Below are positions 1 through 12,074 of a stretch of 64,000 bases of DNA, piece after piece. The DNA is taken from positions 205,175,161 to 205,239,160 of the forward strand of contig OU015490.1 of the NCBI GenBank assembly GCA_907164885.2, read 5' to 3'. This stretch comes from Dolomedes plantarius. Lineage: Eukaryota > Arthropoda > Arachnida > Araneae > Dolomedidae. Positions within the stretch are counted from its first letter, which is position 1. Every line of letters starts with the position of its first letter. The notes under the pieces are model-generated. The model was not told the DNA's origin and searched no databases. It worked only from the letters and a program-made list of their open reading frames with translations. The translations under genes were made by a program, and so were the position numbers.

Positions 1-377
1 TTGTCCTAGATTCCCCCTCCCCCCCTAGTGCCTGGTAGGTGGTCATTCTACCAACAGTTCAACCTCACCGCAGAGTCGTTATCTTATTTGTTCGATCTTC
101 TTTTATTGTCTAGAACCGATCCCGGCGTACTTTATGACGATGCTGACAGAGGAAAAACATCCCATCGGGATAAATGCCAGGAAAATCGTCAGGATGTTCT
201 GGGCGGGAAGGAAAAGATGCGTCTCGTTTTCGACTGGAACGGTGTTTTGGGGTGAGCTGCAAAATGGGTCTTCTGTCGTCAAAGAGTTAAGGCTAATTAT
301 CCAATATTCACACTATTTTGCCTCATATTTAGAAATCATTTCCACTTCACTATATTTCAACGCCACATTCTGTTATT
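1..377. other. Unassigned flank
   Basis: No recognisable gene. Short open frames exist at 28-255 and 134-514 on the plus strand, but they overlap in different frames, match no family I know, and the second runs across the left end of the TTAA element. Nothing else is visible. Confidence 0.5.
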
Positions 378-381
378 TTAA

Positions 382-2662
382 GGGGTCAGGTACGTTTTAT
401 AAGCTAAGATACTCGACAAACATATCGCTATTTTCAGTCATCAGTAGTTATGAAATTCATTTATTCAGAAATCGGAAAATTTTAGCTTTAGTTAACACTC
501 TTTATTCTTTATAATTATAGATCTAAATTTTTTTCTAGCTTGAAGATAAATTTTTTGATTTTTTTTGAAATTTCAACCTTTTTTTCAACGTTATGTCATT
601 GTGCGCAGATTTGCATGTGTTTGTTAATGAAAATACACATATTTTTGTTTTAAAATTTAGTCATGAAAATACCTTTAAAATTACCAACTTTGATATCAAA
701 ATTCTTAATTCTTTGTAGAATTTTTTTTTAATTTCTAATTAAAAATATTTTTGTGACAAATTTTACTGAAATTAAAATTTTCAAGATAGGAATGACATAA
801 TAGTTGGTCATTTTAATTATACATTATATTGTAGATGATGATGGATACAGGGATACAGTCTCTTCAGTGAAGGGGAAAAGATGTAGCTGTTAGTTAACGT
901 GAAGACGGTGATAAAAAAAAGGCCCACTGCACCCCTCTATTGTAGTGAAGGCAGCAAAACAGTTCGCTGAAGGGATGAGAAAGTTCTACAGGAAGGAGGA
1001 GGCTACAAGTTCGCCAGGATCGTAACAGGTGAACCGGAATGTAGATTCTAGATCAGCACTGTAGCAGTCCCAAACGTTCCGCAGTAACGAAACAGCAAAG
1101 GTGCTAGATGATGGTTCTTCGATGATATCCTTCCGTCCTTCGGATGAATAATTACAAACTTACTATCGGCCACATCGTTGCAGGAGCGTAGTGGAGTAGG
1201 CTGTGTAAATAACCTCAGGAAATGACACAGTCAACATGCTGGTTGGGAATGTGTATGTAGGAGCCATAAAAAAAACTAAGCATGAAGCATGAAGCCAAAG
1301 CTTTGTTACAAAAAAAATCATTTATTCTTCATCAGAAATCAATTCATCTATTACTTGAGTACAACTTACGGAATTGTTCTATATACAAATGGAAGGTGAA
1401 CTTGAGTCAACATGAGCTCAAAAATAATGGTGACCGTTCCGGTCAAAAGTCAGAAGCATAACTAACAAACATTGCAAGTTGAATATATATAAAAAAGGGC
1501 CCCCCCCCATAGCAGAAATGGCAGAGCCAAAACTGATGAGATTCTTAAACGTAAAATATCTAAGAGACAACTCTCTCTAAAAAAAATGGCTTTCTGCTAT
1601 TTCTTTTTCATCACTGGACAGGCGTGCAAAAAAACACGGAAAGCGAGGGTTACAATAGCTAGAAATGCGCCAATTAAACAAAGAGCGGATACTCGTTCAA
1701 GGCGTACGCAGTATTACCTCAGCAAGGAGGAAAAAGAACAGTAAAAATAACGCGAGAGCTTAATGGCCAACAAAACCCGGCCTTGCCGAAACCTCGCCAA
1801 GAGGAGAACAAGTTTAGCGCGCTGCGAAATTGAGGCCCATGAATGGTTTAGCCCCAATATTACGAACTTTGCGCCTCTGCTCGATTGGTCGAACCAGGGG
1901 AGAAAGACCTACTCAGAGAGCCTTTCACGCCTAGCTGACGCCAAGTTCATTCGTGGGAAAAATCTTTCGGATAAAGGGGGGCGAAGGGCAAAACTTTTAT
2001 CTCTACCTTAAACCGATTTTCTGGTCCAATTTAGGGATCAAACGTAAAACGGCATGCGTGGACAAAAGGCTAGTTGGATGTTCACAAGACACACCCTGCA
2101 ATGACCAGCCATAAAAAGTGCATTTTAGACAAAACTTAACAAGGGAATCCTGAGACTAACACCTGGCTAAGCAAATTACGGTTGAAGCTTTTACGGTTTA
2201 AATGGGCAACGGCTAAATTCTCAAGAACACACACGTCGAGGGAACGGTATAGAAATTACACTATTTTATTTTAAGGAACAACTATTCAGAATTAGATATT
2301 TTATATTAATTTAACGTGCGTTACCAGCTCAACCAAATTAATTATTTCTGGAACGAATTCCTCGTTACATACATATTTATATTGCGTGTGTATAAAATTT
2401 TATGGAATTCTAGCCAACTGTTCTTGTGATATCATATACGCAATGACATAACAATGGAAAAAACAGTTATTGAAATTTTAGACAATTAATTTTTTTTTCT
2501 TTAAGGTAGAAAATACTTAGAGTAATATTTACAAAGAAGATAGAGTGTTTAACTAACAGTAATATTTTCATATTTCTGAATAAATGATTTTCATAACTAC
2601 TGAGGATTGAAAATAGGGCTATGTTTATCGCGTCTCTTGGCCTTTGAAATGTATGTAACCCC
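382..2662. mobile_element. TTAA-target DNA transposon relic with long terminal inverted repeats
   Basis: The two ends are inverted copies of each other. The left starts TTAA|GGGGTCAGGTACG (TTAA at 378-381); the right ends GTATGTAACCCC|TTAA (TTAA at 2663-2666). The inverted repeat is diverged but can be followed for about 235 bp: 382-615 pairs with 2430-2662, sharing blocks such as CAGTAGTTATGAAA and GTTATGTCATTG. A TTAA duplication fits piggyBac or Kolobok superfamilies; the G-rich tip resembles the smaller MITE at 4047-4742. The 1.8-kb interior holds a moderately GC-rich stretch (about 840-2200) with only short frames such as 1763-2011, and no transposase I recognise, so it looks non-autonomous or fully decayed. 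Confidence 0.7.
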
Positions 2663-2766
2663 TTAACTCCTTTTTTATTTCTTCTTCATCATATATTTCT
2701 GTTACTCCAAATATTAGGATTTGGGGATCCCTATTTTGCACTTAGCAATTTTATAATTATCATTTA

Positions 2767-3075
2767 TGGCCTCCAGGTGGTCTTCCGGTAACGTACTGTG
2801 TTTGGGTGCTGAGGGCGCTCGGATCGAATCCCGGCGCGCTCCATTATATACTTCTATGTCTAGGCCGGATTTGGACGCATTAAATTCGTAGATCGGAAAG
2901 TCCCCCTATGAAGGTCACTGAAGGTGGTAATGACTATGAGTCCCGAGAACACCCCTGGACAGTGCTCGGTCAAAACTGAGGTGGCAATTAGCTAAGACGG
3001 ATTCCGACCTTTGTGGGGCTCATTAAAACCGGAGCTGCACACTTCAGCCCAAAGCCTATATGAACCTGGTCTGGA
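2767..3075 (+). repeat. tRNA-derived SINE
   Basis: The 5' 75 bases have a Pol III promoter layout: an A-box-like GGTGGTCTTCCGGTAACGT and a B-box-like GGATCGAATCCC ending at about 2838. A tRNA-unrelated body follows to about 3075, more GC-rich than its AT-rich surroundings. The terminal duplication could not be defined. A true tRNA is unlikely because no acceptor-stem pairing is apparent. Confidence 0.6.
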
Positions 3076-3378
3076 ATTTCCAAACTTGGGGCATAAGAAA
3101 CAACACAATTATCAATTAACCTATGAATATCCTTAAACTCTTCAATGAGTTTATCCAGATCTCCTGCTCTGTCCGTGCTAATTAATATTCCACCTTTCCC
3201 AATTTTTTTGCATTTATAAATATCGACTTACTTGGGTCAACCAGCTGTTATCGCTTCCTTAGTAACCTTGTATTTTTGCTCACTTTTGGGAATGATCGTT
3301 AACACGACCATCTTCCCCTCCTCTCCTTGTTCTTGATCCCTTTCTCACTTCGTAACTCCTCTTCACTACACCAACAAA

Positions 3379-4015
3379 ACTTGTAGATGCTTTGCTCCGC
3401 TCTGTTGTATGTATCATTCCCGTCAAATATTGAAGAATTTTTTTTGTTCATAAGTAGCCTCAATTAAATCTTTAACTTCCTCTCTCATCATCCTCTTCAC
3501 GTCTCTCCCCCATCTGGATGAACTTATAATGTTCATAAGCTCTCCATGATGAAAGGCCGCATTACATTCGATCTTAGTCAGCTTATCCTCTACTATTCAC
3601 CATATCACCATAACTTGTAGATGCTTTGCTTTGCTCTGCTCTAAGGTATGCATCTTTCTCATGAAATATTGAAGAAATTTTTTCTTGTTCAGGAGTAGCC
3701 TCAATTAACTCTTTAACTCCCTCGCTCATCATCCTCTTGACATCTTTCCCCCATCTGAATAGACTTATTATGTTCCTTAGCTCTCCATCACGAAATGCCG
3801 CATTACTCTCGATTTTAGTCAGCTTATCCTCTAGTCTTCACTATATCAGTATAACTTGTAGATGCTTTGCTTTGCTCTTCTCTAAGGTATGTATATATTC
3901 AACAATCTTTTGTTCTTTATAAGTAGCCTCAAATAACTCTTTAACTCCCTCGCTCATCGTCATCTTGACGTCTTTCCTTCATCTGGATAAACTTATAATG
4001 ATCAGCTTAACGTGT
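3379..4015 (-). pseudogene. Decayed tandem coding repeat, units of about 78 codons
   Basis: Three head-to-tail copies begin at 3379, 3613 and 3854 (234 bp, 241 bp and a partial copy). On the minus strand the units translate to related peptides: each has KLTKIE followed by NAAF, a GEL-x-NII stretch, RWG-x-DVKRMM and an acidic VKELIEAT segment. Unit junctions share the same +1 frame break, and unit 1 has another frameshift near its 3' end, so no long intact frame survives. The peptide looks helical and possibly coiled-coil; I do not recognise the family. The preserved amino-acid pattern suggests that the array was once coding, or came from a mobile-element protein with internal repeats. The 300 bp before it (3076-3378) show nothing recognisable. 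Confidence 0.5.
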
Positions 4016-4046
4016 AACAGACAAATATACTCCTTGGACGTATTAA

Positions 4047-4742
4047 GGGGGTCCAGGATACAAAATTGTTCGAATTTTCCAAAAAATATTTATTGCATTA
4101 AAAATTTCTGTGTACTTTTACGCTTAAAATGAAGTTCAAACCATGTTTCTATCTTAATTAGAACAGGAAAAATTGTTATTTTTTTTGCAACATTCTAATA
4201 GTAGCCAAGCGTTGTTTAAACCTGTAAATGCGTTTTTCTGCATAATAGGTTTTTTCCCCTATTCCTCGTATTTAAATTGTTATAAGTCAAGAACCGTTAA
4301 AGATAAATTGTTGAAACTTAGAACATGTCTTTTTAAACTACTTTACTCCAACTGTGATTCAGCAAATTTGAAATAAAATATTTACTCCTCAAAATATGAT
4401 TTTTTAAATATATGTTACATAATTTTTTTGTAATTTTTAATATAAATATTTTTAATTAAAAAAAATGAATATTTAAAAAAATGCGGAATCGAAATTAAAA
4501 CTTATATATTCCTGTTTAATTAAATGAAAAATAATTGAAATTCTACAAAAAGTATTTCGAGTTATAACAACTTTAAATTATCCCACTTTTCAAAAAAATT
4601 TAAATTAAAAAATTTTTTAAAAACATTTTGAGAAGTTTTATGAAGTGATTTTGGTTACGAATTATATGGTTAACCATAACAAAAAAATTCTAAATTTTAA
4701 CACAATACATAAAAAAAAATTTTAAATGTGCCCCGGACCCCC
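4047..4742. mobile_element. TTAA MITE, 696 bp
   Basis: The termini are short inverted repeats: GGGGGTCCAGGATAC at the left and the complement of GGGGGTCCGGGGCAC at the right, flanked by TTAA at 4043-4046 and 4743-4746. The paralogous locus near 45229 has a single TTAA in CGCATTAAAAAGTTTC, i.e. the empty site, so insertion followed the duplication. The interior is very AT-rich and without coding capacity. Confidence 0.85.
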
Positions 4743-4917
4743 TTAAAGAGAGTTTCTCGTTCATTTCACTTGAGCGGAAGTGACTATAAAATGTAATATA
4801 AAATTAAAATAATTCTTGTATTTTCTTCTCGTGATATTACGATTCCAGGTTACGTAATTTCTCGAATAAAATAACATTACAGTAACAAGTGCAATAATGT
4901 ACACTACCACTAGCTAG

Positions 4918-5047
<130 letters not shown>

Positions 5048-5460
5048 TATACATATTTCTTTGGTATCGGTTCTGAAGTCTCTAAAAATTAGCATTGCAG
5101 TATAGTTCATTGCAGGCCGTACAGAATGGAAATTTTTGTGATTATTAAGGGTATTTATTAAATGCATATCGATTAATAATACAATACAGGCATTAATTTC
5201 GTACACCTTTCAAATCTAATACATGCAATACACATATATGCACGGTGGAGTGTTAACATAAGAATTTTAGAAACAAACAGTACTTTTTTGTGAACCATGA
5301 TTTTATATTCCTTAAATCTTAAAGTTGCAGCATAGTTTCTTCAGGTTCTTCCTGATATGAAAAATTCTAATAATATTCGCAAACTCAAGGTTACGGGCGA
5401 AATGTGAATATTTTATTAATTTTCCTAATGAATTTCTAAAGCTGTTACGTCAGTCTACAC

Positions 5461-6040
5461 AGTCAAATATAAAATATGACAATATATTCCCATCAACCAA
5501 GAAATGTTTTGAAAATACAAGTTGTGGGTATTTCATATGAGAGACCAACCACTTTTTGAGCTATCTTTTAGAAACCAATAAATATATAATTTAACTAAAT
5601 TAACTGTAATATGTCTATTCATTTCATTTGCTATGTTTTCATAATTGTCTGAACATTATGAGAAAACAATAAAACGTCTTAAAAATGCAATTTTTCTGAG
5701 TGGTCGTGCAATTGCTTCAATTTATTCTTTTTTTGTTATCTTTTAGAAGAAAATTAAGAAATTTATATTTACTATAAGAGATTTAATAACTCCATTTGTT
5801 GTATGTTTATATTACTCTGAACATTATAGAAATATAAGCAATTTTCAATAAATTTAATTTTCCTGTCAGGTCGTGAGACTGTTTCAATTTAATCAAATTT
5901 ATATTCATTGGAATATCAGTGCAAAGAAGTGGAAAATCTGAATTGTCGATGATACAAAATGAATAATGAATTACCTATCCATAAATTAGATTTTTTTGCT
6001 CACCATTATCATTTGCATTTTTTACAATTTGCATTTTTTA
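5461..6040. other. AT-rich sequence, no gene seen
   Basis: Nothing recognisable. By position it should contain the body of the receptor paralogue, but I cannot align it to the intact gene. Confidence 0.5.
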
Positions 6041-7873
6041 CACACGAGACCTTTGGGGTCACTGGCGACCCCAGAAATATTATCTTGTTTGCTTACTATT
6101 CCCATGTTCTTACATGCTTGTAATATTCTTATATCCATGTAAATATATGCTTTCGAAAGATAAAATTGAATGTCGTGATACTCCATACGCAGGACCTGCA
6201 CGAACTTCGTCGTTAAATATAATAAAACTAAAACCGGGACCAACATCATATGCAACATCAAGAGCAATAGATGTAAAATGTACTTTTCTGTTGTACTTTA
6301 GACCTACCACTGAAAAATTAGAGACATGACTAATATTGAAGGTGCTAAATTATTCGGGGATAAGTGGGAATAAATGGATTACAATGAGTTGCATTGCTAT
6401 TTGGGGCTTCTAATATTAGCTAGGGTTTTCAAACCACATGGCGAAGCACTGACAAGTTTGTGGGATGAACAGTTTGGACGACCTATTTTTCGAACTGCAA
6501 TGTCTCTAAAGAGGTTCACAGTTATATCTAGAGTCCTTCGTTTTGACAAGAAAGACACTAGAACAGAAAGGCGACTGAGTGATAAATTGGCTGCTATTCG
6601 AGAATTGTGGGACAATTGGGTTGAAAATTTGCCTACATTATACAATCCAGGAAATAATGTTACAATCGACGAACAACTTGTCGGTTTTAGAGGCCGGTGC
6701 CCCTTCCGTTAATACATGCCACAAAAACTGTCGAAGTATGGCATAAAAATATGGATTGTTTGTGACTCTAAATGTGCATATGCATGGAATATGCTAGTAT
6801 ACACTGGAAAGCCAAAGGATGGCTCACCAGAGAAAAAACAAGTTTTACGCGTTGTTTTGTATTTGACCTATGGTCTATAGGGACATAATGTTACTTTCGA
6901 TAACTCGTTTTCCCCTTATGAACTTGGCCAATTACTACGAAAAAGAAATATAACTATGCTAGGAACAATAATAAAAAATAAGCCGGAACTTCCCATCGAA
7001 TTTACTCATTCGAAAGGATCGGAGGTATTTACCTCAATTTTTGGATTTACAACTGACACTACATTAGTAGCATATACACCAGAGAAAAACAAATGTGTCA
7101 CTCTAATTACTACCATGCCCAACAAAGGTGATATAAGTAATAGATCTGATAAATAACTAACAATGATATTGGATTACAATTCGACAAAAGGAGCAGTTGA
7201 TACTTCGGATCAAATACTTGCTACTTACACTTGTAAAAGAGGAACTGCTCGTTGGCCAGTTGTACTTTTTTACAACATAATTGATGTATCTGCGTACAAT
7301 GCTTTTGTAATTTGGCGGGTAATTAATCCTTCATACCATGAAAACAAAAAGAATAGAAGAAGGTATATTCTGGAAAAATTAGGTTATGAATTAATAAAAC
7401 CTACACTATAGGAGAGAAAATTTCTCCCAAGAACTGAAGCAGCCACAGCAGTTGTTAAGAAATCTCATATAGATCCTACAGTAGATCCAATTATGAGTGG
7501 AAGCAAGACAAATGCCAAAAACAGAGGACGTTGCAACTTGTCCAAGAGACTGAATAAAAAATGTAGCAAAAAATCTCATAAGTGTTTGAAATTCATTTGC
7601 AAAAAATCATTCGTTTCAGTTCTGTAACAGTTGTCAATAAATCTACAGTTATTGTAAGTTTTCCTCTAAAATTAATATTTTTTAAAACATAAACTAAATT
7701 TTACTTTGATTGCGTCTTTTTCTTTTTCTTTCTTTATCATTAAAATGTGTGTAAACTTAAAAAAAATATGTAACATGCAGTAATCATAATAAATTAACTG
7801 AAAGAATACTTGTGGGGTCGTTTATGACCCCAAGGGTCTTGAGTGTAACCAAAATGGGAGGAACCCACGAGGG
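6041..7873 (+). mobile_element. piggyBac-type transposon relic
   Basis: The right end is clear: an inverted terminus CCCTCGTGGGTTCC abuts TTAA at 7874-7877. A subterminal block, GACC-TTGGGGTCA followed by GACCCC, occurs inside both ends (about 6048-6073 and 7813-7836 in opposite orientation), but the outermost left 25-35 bp are eroded. The TTAA at 7874 lies inside codons 14-15 of the receptor paralogue, so the element either disrupted that gene or landed in an already dead copy. Confidence 0.75.
6170..7627 (+). pseudogene. piggyBac transposase pseudogene (DDE_Tnp_1_7)
   Basis: The translated pieces give a near-complete piggyBac transposase: an N-terminal part with AGPARTSSLN, the core YLGLLILARV, and the three catalytic-aspartate contexts VTIDEQLVGFRGRCPF, FDNSFSPYEL and YNSTKGAVDTSDQ. 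A Cys/Lys-rich tail (7520-7610) resembles the C-terminal zinc-binding domain. The gene is dead: in-frame stops interrupt it at about 6369, 6710, 6879, 7154 and 7409, and there is a frameshift near 6326. All three aspartates are still readable. It belongs to the cut-and-paste TTAA-specific family that acts in the nucleus. Confidence 0.85.
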
Positions 7874-7877
7874 TTAA

Positions 7878-9090
7878 ACGAAACAGATATACTAACGATC
7901 TAGGTATAGAATGAAACTCTATATATTACAAACAACGTTTAGGTACTGTAGTACTGTATATGGATAAAACTATGCGTAAACGTTTCTTTAAATTAACACT
8001 ATTTAAAGTTATTTACCTTAATTCTTGAAGCTCTAAGGATGAGGTCCATCAAATTTGATTTGGATTTTTTCACTATATTTAGGTGTTAGAATACTATGTA
8101 ATAATTTAAACAATATTTGACTTACTTTACATCATTGTTTTAATATATTTAATGTTGCCTTTTTTTCTTGGTTTTCAAACATCACGAAATAACAACATTA
8201 TCGAATTACGACTGAACTCAACGTTAATATCACATTTTTTTCAGCCATTATAGAAAGGATACAGAACTGTCCTATAAGTGATTGTATAGTCACTTTTTAG
8301 CTTACCTATTGTTAGCGATAATCGTATTCTTAATAAAGCATGAATGTAAAAATTGTTTAAAGTAAGAATAATATTCGTTGATTTTGTAGAATATTTTAGT
8401 ATCGATGTAATCACATTTATATGTCAAAATCTGGTTCTTTTTGTACATTGCGATGTACTGAATGATGATCTATCACACGCTCAGTCATTGCAAAAAATTT
8501 CTTATAATAATTAAAAAATAAATTCGTAAATTATTACTGCGTGCTCTTAAATTCCTGCATTTGGTTTCTGTTCAGTTTCTGTACTAATCGCCATGTACAA
8601 AAAAGTTTTAAAAGTCTCTCCAAAGAACTGTGATCCATTGATAGCAATTTTTCTAAAGTTGTATTGAAGAGTATGACTTAAATTAAAGATATAAATTGAT
8701 ATTTAATACCTGTTTAGTTCACAAGTCTCTCCATATGGGAATGTCACATGAAATAATCCTTTAGTCTTCTACCCTCTCCTTGATCATTTTAAAATCATTT
8801 TACAAAATATCTAAAGGTACAAAACTAACAAACACATTGCAACACTTTCAGGATTACAAAGATAATGATAGTAGTATAATGCGATATTATTCATTTAAGT
8901 GTCTGCAAACATCGTCAAATTGATGAAGACTTTGAATGGCGAAAATTTTGTTTCAATCGATTACTTTGACATGGACATCATGTGAAAAAAGCAGTTTTCT
9001 TAAAACTTTTTTTAATATAATGTATGCTTAATATGCCCAAAAAAGTTTTCATGTAACATTCATTCAAATTATTTTTGTTATTTAATTTTA
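7878..9090. repeat. Paralogous block: receptor upstream flank with first 14 codons, copy 1
   Basis: Aligns along its length with 46785-47990. On the minus strand 7878-7919 still encodes the start of a receptor paralogue (PRSLVYLFR against PRSLIYMFR in the intact gene), but the ATG is ATA. Upstream non-coding similarity continues for about 1.2 kb, with shared blocks such as GTCACTTTTTAGCTT, AGAACATTCTAGTATCG-like text, and AAGAACTGTGATC. Confidence 0.85.
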
Positions 9091-9479
9091 TTAATTATTT
9101 TAATGTAGTGAATTAATAATTACCATACATATATTAGGATGGGCCCAAAAAATTTTTAAAAAATTTCAAGTCGTAACACCATGGTAAAGGGTACGCGGAG
9201 TGGTTGTCTTCTGTGGTCTAACCTTAACGGCGGGAATTAAACTCCGTACGGCTTGTCGCTATGTCTGGTCCCGCTCAGTGTTTCGAAAATCTTCTTGATA
9301 TGTAGGTGACTGGTTCCTATACGTCCATTTAGAGATATTACTTGTAAATATTAGCCACAATTATTGTAATAAAATTTATTTTACAAATGACCATTAATTT
9401 TGTGCCGAATTATCGTGTGTTTTGAAATGCTGGTCTTTAAATATTACTGTATTGGTGTGAATAAAAGTGATGACACATT
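9091..9479. other. Unassigned insert between flank copies
   Basis: About 390 bp separating two copies of the upstream flank. Part (9141-9300) is more GC-rich than its surroundings and may be a small mobile element, but no ends are identifiable. Confidence 0.35.
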
Positions 9480-9960
9480 TCAATGTTCATTGTACAAAAC
9501 AGTCCAATTTGTCTATCCAAAGTACTGGAAACAACATATAATAGTTGTTCTTAGCTTTTCTGTAAGAGTGTAGATTTAAATTAAAGAAGTATCTTCATAT
9601 AATTAGAACATCACTGCTAAAATCATTCGCTTCATCCATCTTCTTGTTCATTTCAAAATAGATCTAAACTCAAAAGCTTCACAGACACTTCATAGTTTTT
9701 CAGATTTACAAGTACAATGGTACCTCTATAATGCGGTGTTATTCCTTGAGATGTTTGCAAATGTATTATGAATTTGAGGAACACTTTTATTTAAGAGAAT
9801 TGTGTTTTTATCGATCACTTGACACGAAAATCATATAATAGAAAGCAATTCTCCTAAACGGTTTTAATAATACAGGGTATATGAAATGAGCTCAATAATA
9901 ATTTTTACGTGATGTTAAAATTCTCTTTCCAAATTATCTGTATACATTATTTTCTGGTGT
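9480..9960. repeat. Third, partial copy of the receptor upstream flank
   Basis: Diverged tandem copy of about 8590-9060: shared order of GTACAAAA-AGT, AGATTTAAATTAAAGA, GATTACAA/ATTTACAAG-TAATG, ATAATGCG-T-TTATTC, GTTTGCAAA, and ATCGAT-ACTT-GACA. Coding sequence is absent. Confidence 0.6.
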
Positions 9961-10587
9961 ACATATATATTTTATGATTGCAGTAGCTGCATCAATTTCA
10001 TTAAAACATCTAACACGAAACAAGGATCATATTCCAAACTACGATGAAAACAGTAAATACAGAAAATAAATAATAATTCATATTTTACTAAATTACGACT
10101 AAAAGCAGTTAAACCATATGTGAAATGAAATACAAACATTGTAGTGAGAATAGTCACAAGACATCCCGGGCAATACTAAAATCAGTGACGAAACAAAAGA
10201 ATACTCATGCATGTCCTTTACAAGTCATTTAAATATGCTTAAAACAGGCCATATTTTGTAGCTTCAATACATGCTTCAATATTTTGAGGATTTAGCCTTA
10301 CATTCTTTATTGGTAGCGATACGGCCAGTGTGATATCATATATCGCCCCTCTGCTAGAAGAGTGTTACATTGCAAAATAGCCATATTTCAGGAAGAGCTA
10401 AGGAAGATATATGTCGAAATTTCATCTCTCGTTTTATATTAAAGTTTATATTTTATATAAACTTTATATTATTTGTTTATATTTTTTATCTCGTTTTATA
10501 TTTTTTTCCCAAATTTATCATAATGCCTATGATAATTTTGGGAAAACTTATTGTTTGAATCACTTCAGAAGCCAAAGCTATATTCTA

Positions 10588-11995
10588 CACTGCTGGCCAC
10601 CCAAATTGCAACACCAAGAAAGACAAGAAATATCACAACAAAATTTATTTTGTAGATAACATGTTGACCAAGTATCAAATGATTAAATTTATAGACTTCT
10701 GTGAAGTGTGGTTCCTGCCAAAATCAGTAGCCAGAGTAGCCGCCATTCTTGGAGATCACCGCTGCCACACGCCTCGGCATTGATTCAAAGAGACTTTGGA
10801 TGAGTTCTTGGGGTACAGCAGACCAAGCAGCTTCCACACGTTGCCAAAGTTGATATGCTGTGACAGCTGGGGATGGAATCTGGGTCAATCGTAGAGCAAC
10901 CATGGACCACATGTTTTCTATCGGCGAAAGATCCGGAGAGCGAGGCTGCCAGAGAAGCAATTCAATCTGGCGATTGACGAAGAACCGTTGGACAATGCGT
11001 GCCACGTGTGGTCGCGCATTATCCTGTTCAAATATGGCTGTGGGCAAGCCCTGAAGGTAAGGAAGGACAACTGGCTCCAACACCTCGGAAATGTAGCGCT
11101 GGCTGTTTAAAGTACTGGCAATGCGTACTAGAGATGTGCGAGAGTGATATCCAATACCGCCCCATACCATAATACCCGGTGCAGGACCAGTGTGGCGGTG
11201 CATAACGCAGCTGTTCAGCATCCTCTCTTCAAGGTGTCTCCAGACTTGAATGCGACCATCGTGGTGTTGCAGACAGAAGCGTGACTCGACAGTAAAGACA
11301 ATTTCATTCCATTCTGCCGTCCACATCCTTCTGTCATCGCACCATTGGCGGCGGAGACGTCTGTGGTTCTGCGTCAAGGGTAGACAAAGCAATGGACGTC
11401 TTGCGGACAGACCACTCTGCTGTAAACGGCGTCGAATGGTACGCGCAGACACTGGATGATGCGTTACAGACTGCATGTGCTGTGCTATGGTTCGTGATGT
11501 GACTGAGCGATCCGTCACTGCCATGCGCACAATTTGTCTGTCATCACGTGAAGTGGTGCGCTGAGGTGGATGCGATCGAACACGCCAGTCCGTCGTACCC
11601 TCCTGCATCCAACGATTACATATCCACATTACAGTTGTTTGGTTTTGTCCAACACGACTACCGATTTCCCTGAAAGATAATCCACAATCTCGGTAGGCCA
11701 CTATCCTTCCTCTGTCGAACTCGGTTACTTGATCAAAAGATGATTGCTGTTTTCGACGAGGCATGATTGATCGTTTTTTGAAAGAACCACAAGAAAAACA
11801 CGATTGCCCAACTTGAAATCGTGGAAATCTCCTAGCCTTAAATAGCGCTTTTAAGTGGCGCCACAGGCGTGCGTGATGTGCGTCTGCGCTGAAATTCTAA
11901 TCATTTGCATATCTCACCTCAGCTAAAGCATATTGTAAATTTCATGTTATTTGCATGTTTCTTTCAGGGTGTTGCATTTACAGTGGCCAGCAGTG
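10588..11995 (-). mobile_element. Tc1-like DD34E transposon, copy 1 (1408 bp)
   Basis: Terminal inverted repeats of about 27 bp start CACTGCTGGCCAC at both ends, followed by related sequence containing GCAACACC. TA flanks both sides (10586-10587, 11996-11997), as expected for IS630/Tc1/mariner insertion. The duplicate at 12410-12425 keeps the unoccupied site. A single long transposase gene fills the minus strand. Confidence 0.95.
10724..11764 (-). CDS. Tc1-like transposase, open frame with catalytic Asp lost
   Basis: The 346-residue protein has the usual Tc1 length: an N-terminal paired-type helix-turn-helix (residues about 10-60, including YRDCGLSFREIGSRVGQNQT), a second HTH to about residue 115, then the RNase-H-like catalytic core. 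The second Asp (QDNARPH) and the Glu (SPIENMW) are present with 34 residues between them, defining DD34E. The first catalytic Asp is changed: the motif reads FTVESRF where the sister copy at 14987-16028 has FTDESRF (GTC for GAC). Although the frame is uninterrupted, cleavage activity should be lost. The start ATG lies about 230 bp inside the right end, with no competing upstream start. Confidence 0.9.
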   Translation of the reverse strand: MPRRKQQSSFDQVTEFDRGRIVAYRDCGLSFREIGSRVGQNQTTVMWICNRWMQEGTTDWRVRSHPPQRTTSRDDRQIVRMAVTDRSVTSRTIAQHMQSVTHHPVSARTIRRRLQQSGLSARRPLLCLPLTQNHRRLRRQWCDDRRMWTAEWNEIVFTVESRFCLQHHDGRIQVWRHLEERMLNSCVMHRHTGPAPGIMVWGGIGYHSRTSLVRIASTLNSQRYISEVLEPVVLPYLQGLPTAIFEQDNARPHVARIVQRFFVNRQIELLLWQPRSPDLSPIENMWSMVALRLTQIPSPAVTAYQLWQRVEAAWSAVPQELIQSLFESMPRRVAAVISKNGGYSGY

Positions 11996-12074
11996 TATTA
12001 AAGTTTTTTTTCATTTTTAAAGCATGATTTTGTATTTTAACCAGTGAAGAAAACCAGTGAAAATTAAAACCAGT

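Larger units (their letters stand above)
10173..12045. repeat. Tandem duplication, copy 1 (interrupted by a Tc1-like element)
   Basis: 10173-10585 plus 11998-12045 correspond to 12075-12470. Shared text includes ACAGGCCATATT-TGTAGCTTC and GATACGGCCAGTGT-ATATCA. Copy 1 contains a 1.4-kb transposon at 10588-11995; copy 2 is uninterrupted at that point and shows the ancestral sequence. No gene is apparent in the unit. Confidence 0.85.
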
